Shown here: piece by piece, positions 60,762-64,000 of the stretch
How positions within the stretch are numbered: position 1 is the stretch's first letter
Layout: each line of letters starts with the position of its first letter
Assembly: GCA_949752735.1 (NCBI GenBank)
Contig: OX457053.1
Location: 22,509,818-22,573,817, forward strand
Length of the DNA stretch: 64,000 nt
Source: Lumbricus terrestris
Lineage: Eukaryota; Annelida; Clitellata; Crassiclitellata; Lumbricidae
Direction: 5' to 3'
The notes under the pieces: generated by a model
The model's database searches: none
Seen by the model: the letters and a program-made list of their open reading frames with translations, nothing else
What the model was told of the DNA's origin: nothing
Position numbers and translations under genes: made by a program

Positions 60762-60848
60762 CTAGAAACAACAGACGCAACAACCGGACTAATGATGACT
60801 TCTATAGCGCAAGTTTTGGTCGTGTAAGGTAGACCTGTTTGCTTGTTT

Positions 60849-61064
60849 GTATGTGCATTTGTTATGGCGCTTCTTCACGCACTCTACTCAGAGGCGCTCC
60901 CGACTGCAGAGCGGACACTACATCGGGGTTTCACGCCGAAGCGCTGAGCAATTGTGAGTGAAGGACTTGTCCAAGGTCCTTACGCGGCGACTTGAGGTGG
61001 ATTCGAACCTCGAACCTTCCGGCTTCAAGGCAACGACGCCACCACTACACCACCGCGCCCCACA
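60849..61064 (-). mobile_element. SINE family A
   Basis: Full copy in the region upstream of W1. The minus strand starts GGGGCGCGGTGGTGTAGTGG, with B-box GGTTCGAATCC and tail AGAAGCGCCATAACAAATGC. Confidence 0.82.
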
Positions 61065-61251
61065 ATCGTAACAGACATTTTGTAGCGCCATGCAATGAGG
61101 GAAGTGGGTTGAGGCAAGAATCAGAAAGAGCACACGTAGAGGCACACTTCGCATTCGACAAGGATTCATAGTCCATCTGCCCCCTTCCCCCGAAGTCTCC
61201 GACCATGCTAGCTCCCAAAATGCACGTATGCTTGCATGAAAACTTGCTATA

Positions 61252-61450
61252 TATAGTGCCCTTCAAGATATCTTTTCAGAGGCGCTCCCGGCTACAGCGC
61301 GGACACCGAATCGGAGTTTCACGCAGAAGCGCATGAGCGATTGCGAGTGAAGGACTTGCTCAGAGTCTCAGAGTGGCTTGAGGTGGATTCGAACCAGCAA
61401 CCTTCAGGCTCTGATCCTAACGCACCGAATATATCCCTACACCAAATTGC
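61252..61450 (-). mobile_element. SINE family A, diverged
   Basis: B-box-like TGGTTCGAATCC and the family body are present. The head is diverged (GCAATTTGGTGTAGGG). The tail is GGGCACTATATATAGC. It lies 190 bases from the previous copy in the same orientation. Confidence 0.7.
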
Positions 61451-62147
61451 GCTTCATCAAGGTGTATATATATATATATATATATACGCTTATACGTTAC
61501 GCGAAGTCAATAAAATATGTATATATACACATACATTATATATTAACGATTACTTGAGTTATATTGAGGTGCGTATGTGTGAGTGTGTGCGTGTTTGTGT
61601 CTGCGTGTGCGTGTATGTGTGTGTGTGTGTGTGCGTGTGTGTGTGTGTGTGTATGTGTGTGTGTCTAGATGCACAAGATGGTCTTAATTGTCGTCATGTG
61701 TCAGTGCCTCTTCCTGCTCATTAAAGTTCATCGTTCGACCGATAGAGACCACCACCGCTCACTCTCCCTCTCCCTCTCCCTCTCCCTCTCCTTCTCCTTC
61801 TCCTTCTCCTTCTCCCTCTCCCTCTCCCTCTCCCTCTCCCTCTCCCTCTCCCTATCCCTTTCCCGCCCTTTCTGCAATCGAGTGTTTCCTCCTCCGCTGG
61901 AACAAATTAAATTATTCAGTGGAAGGCTGATTAAGGCGCTAAAGATACTCAGCCAATTTGGCTCAAAGGAATGAAGCATCAAAACGTCAAGCCGTTGATG
62001 ACGATATTAAAAATAATAATTATAGTAATAATGATAATAAAATAATAATAATGATAATAACAATAAATAAATGTTTAATAAATGCTATAATTGTGTAACA
62101 ACAACAACAACAACAGCAGCAGCAACAACAACAACAACAAGAGTAAC

Positions 62148-62226
<79 letters not shown>

Positions 62227-63065
62227 TTGCGGAGGACGAGGCCTGAATTTCTAGACATCGAATAACAGCACCAAGCATAATTTTTTGAAATCCCGAGGGA
62301 TCCTAGGTACCTCAGGTAAAAAAATTAATAATAATAATAATAATTTTAAAAATTTAAATAAATAAAATATAAAATAATTACAATGGTAGCAACAGTAAAA
62401 ATAATGACATTATATTTACGGGGATATAAAATAACTATACGTACTTACGTAGAGGCTAAAACCTCTCCTTGTCTAAGGTCACGATGGCTAGCAAGCTCAG
62501 AAAGTCACAGACACAGGCAGATATATACACAGACAGGCAGCCAGCCAGACAGACAGACAGGCAGGCAGGGAAACAGCAGGAGAAGCCAACAAGCAACAAG
62601 CAAAGACAGTCAAGTAATAAGAAGGATAGCAAGTCAGTAACATGAAGAATTGAAGATACATAGACAGACTGACAGACGAATACTTAGGCAGATGGACAGA
62701 GATACAGAGCGGAAGGCACACATCCAAACAGACAAACACATAATAAAACACAGAGACAAAACGGCAGACATACAGACAGACACATACAGACGGATGGACA
62801 GACATAACCAAAGACAGACATACATAAAGACAGACACACAGAAGGACATACCAACAGACAAACCAACACAGAATGCCATAGACAAATACGCAGATAGACT
62901 TCCGGCAGAATTCCGAGATGCAACTATGAAACCATTCTGTTTGTCGAGCAAGTGATCCTTGCAATACCACAGACCGGAAATTAAGAAGACCAACGACTAA
63001 TTGCAGACATGAATAGACTCTGAAGAGACCTACAAAGGATCAGAGGCCTCACACTCGATATGGAC

Positions 63066-64000
63066 TTAATGTCAACTATAGGTCAAAATACATAGACAGT
63101 ATATATATGTATGAATATATATATCAACTATAGATCAATATACATAGACAGTATATATATGTATGAATATATATATCAACTATAGATCAATATACATAGA
63201 CAATGTATGTCAACAATAGGCCAACATACACGGACAATATATGTCAACTATAAGTCAACATACACAGACAATGTATGAAAACTATAGGTCAACACGCACA
63301 GACAATGTATGTCAACTATAGGTCAACATACACAAACAATGTATGTCAACCATAGGTCAACATACACAGACAATGTATGTCAACTATAGGTCAACATACA
63401 CAAACAGTGTATGTCAACTATAGGTCAACATACACAAACAATGTATACGTAAACTATAGGCCAATGCACACAGACAATGAATGTCAACTATAGGTCAACA
63501 TGCACAGACAATGTATGTCAACTATAAGTCAACATACACAGACAATATATGTCAACTATAAGTCAACATACACAGACAATGTATGTCAACTATAGGTCAA
63601 CATACACAGACAATGTATGTCAACTATAAGGTCAACACGCACAGACAATGTATGTCAACTATAGGTCAACATACACAAACAATGTATGTCAACCATAGGT
63701 CAACATACACAGACAATGTATGTCAACTATAGGGTCAACACGCACAGACAATGTATGTCAACTATAGGTCAACATACACAAACAATGTATGTCAACCATA
63801 GGTCAACATACACAGACAATGTATGTCAACTATAGGGTCAACACGTACAGACAATGTATGTCAACTATAGGTCAACATGCACAGACAATGTATGTCAACT
63901 ATAGGTCAACACGCACAGACAATGTATACGTAAACTATAGGTCAACACGCACAGACAATGTATGTCAACTATAGGTCAACACGCACAGACAATGTATACG
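63066..64000. repeat. 34-bp satellite running off the window
   Basis: From 63,195 a unit AATGTATGTCAACTATAGGT plus CAACATACACAGAC repeats with period 34, about 23 copies, still continuing at the last base. 63,066-63,190 is a related pair of longer units containing ATATATATGTATGAATATAT. Confidence 0.9.

Larger units (their letters stand above)
60762..63060. other. Sequence upstream of W1, repeats only
   Basis: Two SINEs, a TA run at 61,463-61,488, a GT array at 61,575-61,665, a CTCTCC homopyrimidine array at 61,755-61,860, AAC/AAT trinucleotide runs at 62,098-62,224, and CAGA tetranucleotides at 62,505-62,870. No further NAV exon was recognised on the minus strand. Confidence 0.6.

Noticed and set aside
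63789..63974. 61-codon repeat frame (VNYRSTRTDNV...)
   Set aside because: 34-bp satellite read in a frame free of stops; no gene evidence.

Overview
The window is animal DNA and holds the greater part of one large gene on the minus strand, a neuron navigator (NAV; UNC-53/sickie family). I rebuilt 21 coding exons by translating the minus strand and checking that splice sites and reading phases agree. They run from 60,761 (5' side) down to the stop codon at 7,559 and total about 7.26 kb of coding sequence (about 2,420 codons). The order is a serine-rich, EB1-binding (SxIP) low-complexity region, then several short coiled-coil exons, and finally a complete-looking C-terminal AAA+ ATPase region with Walker A and B. 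The 5' end of the gene (in vertebrate NAV2/NAV3 it encodes a calponin-homology domain) is not in the window. No second host gene can be supported with confidence. The best extra candidate is an open frame of about 400 codons (35,348-36,552) inside the 14.5-kb NAV intron.

The organism is probably a marine invertebrate deuterostome, and I lean towards an echinoderm. The evidence is indirect: a single NAV gene that matches vertebrate NAV closely in the AAA+ region, frequent TAGGCCTA-like words, and very abundant microsatellites with tRNA-derived SINEs. This placement is inference.

Layout. 1-7,200: 3' flank with repeats and two MITEs, no gene seen. 7,245-7,555: short GC-rich array just after the NAV stop. 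7,559-14,325: seven exons of the AAA+ part. 14,455-15,320: GCGCGC-bounded foldback-like element. 16,090-20,370: SINE, LINE tail, palindromic AT array, and a 5'-truncated LINE with 8-bp target-site duplications. 21,564-30,690: coiled-coil and linker exons separated by very large satellites (40-bp array at 23.5-25.05 kb; 10-bp array at 27.37-28.5 kb). 30,700-48,117: a few small exons and huge introns with SINEs, minisatellites, a Helitron-like 3' end and several TIR elements. 48,118-60,761: a 24-nt microexon, the two giant exons and one further upstream exon. 60,800-64,000: repeats, ending in a 34-bp satellite that runs off the window.

The most striking pattern is that many NAV introns carry tandem arrays that begin at, or within a few tens of bases of, a splice site. 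In at least two cases (25.05 kb donor, 11.4 kb acceptor) the repeat unit itself contains a copy of the splice-site flank. One intron (13,831-14,250) is almost entirely GAT/GAC repeat and lacks a pyrimidine tract. There is also an unexplained phase gap between the Walker A exon and the next exon, which predicts a missed microexon or a sequence error.
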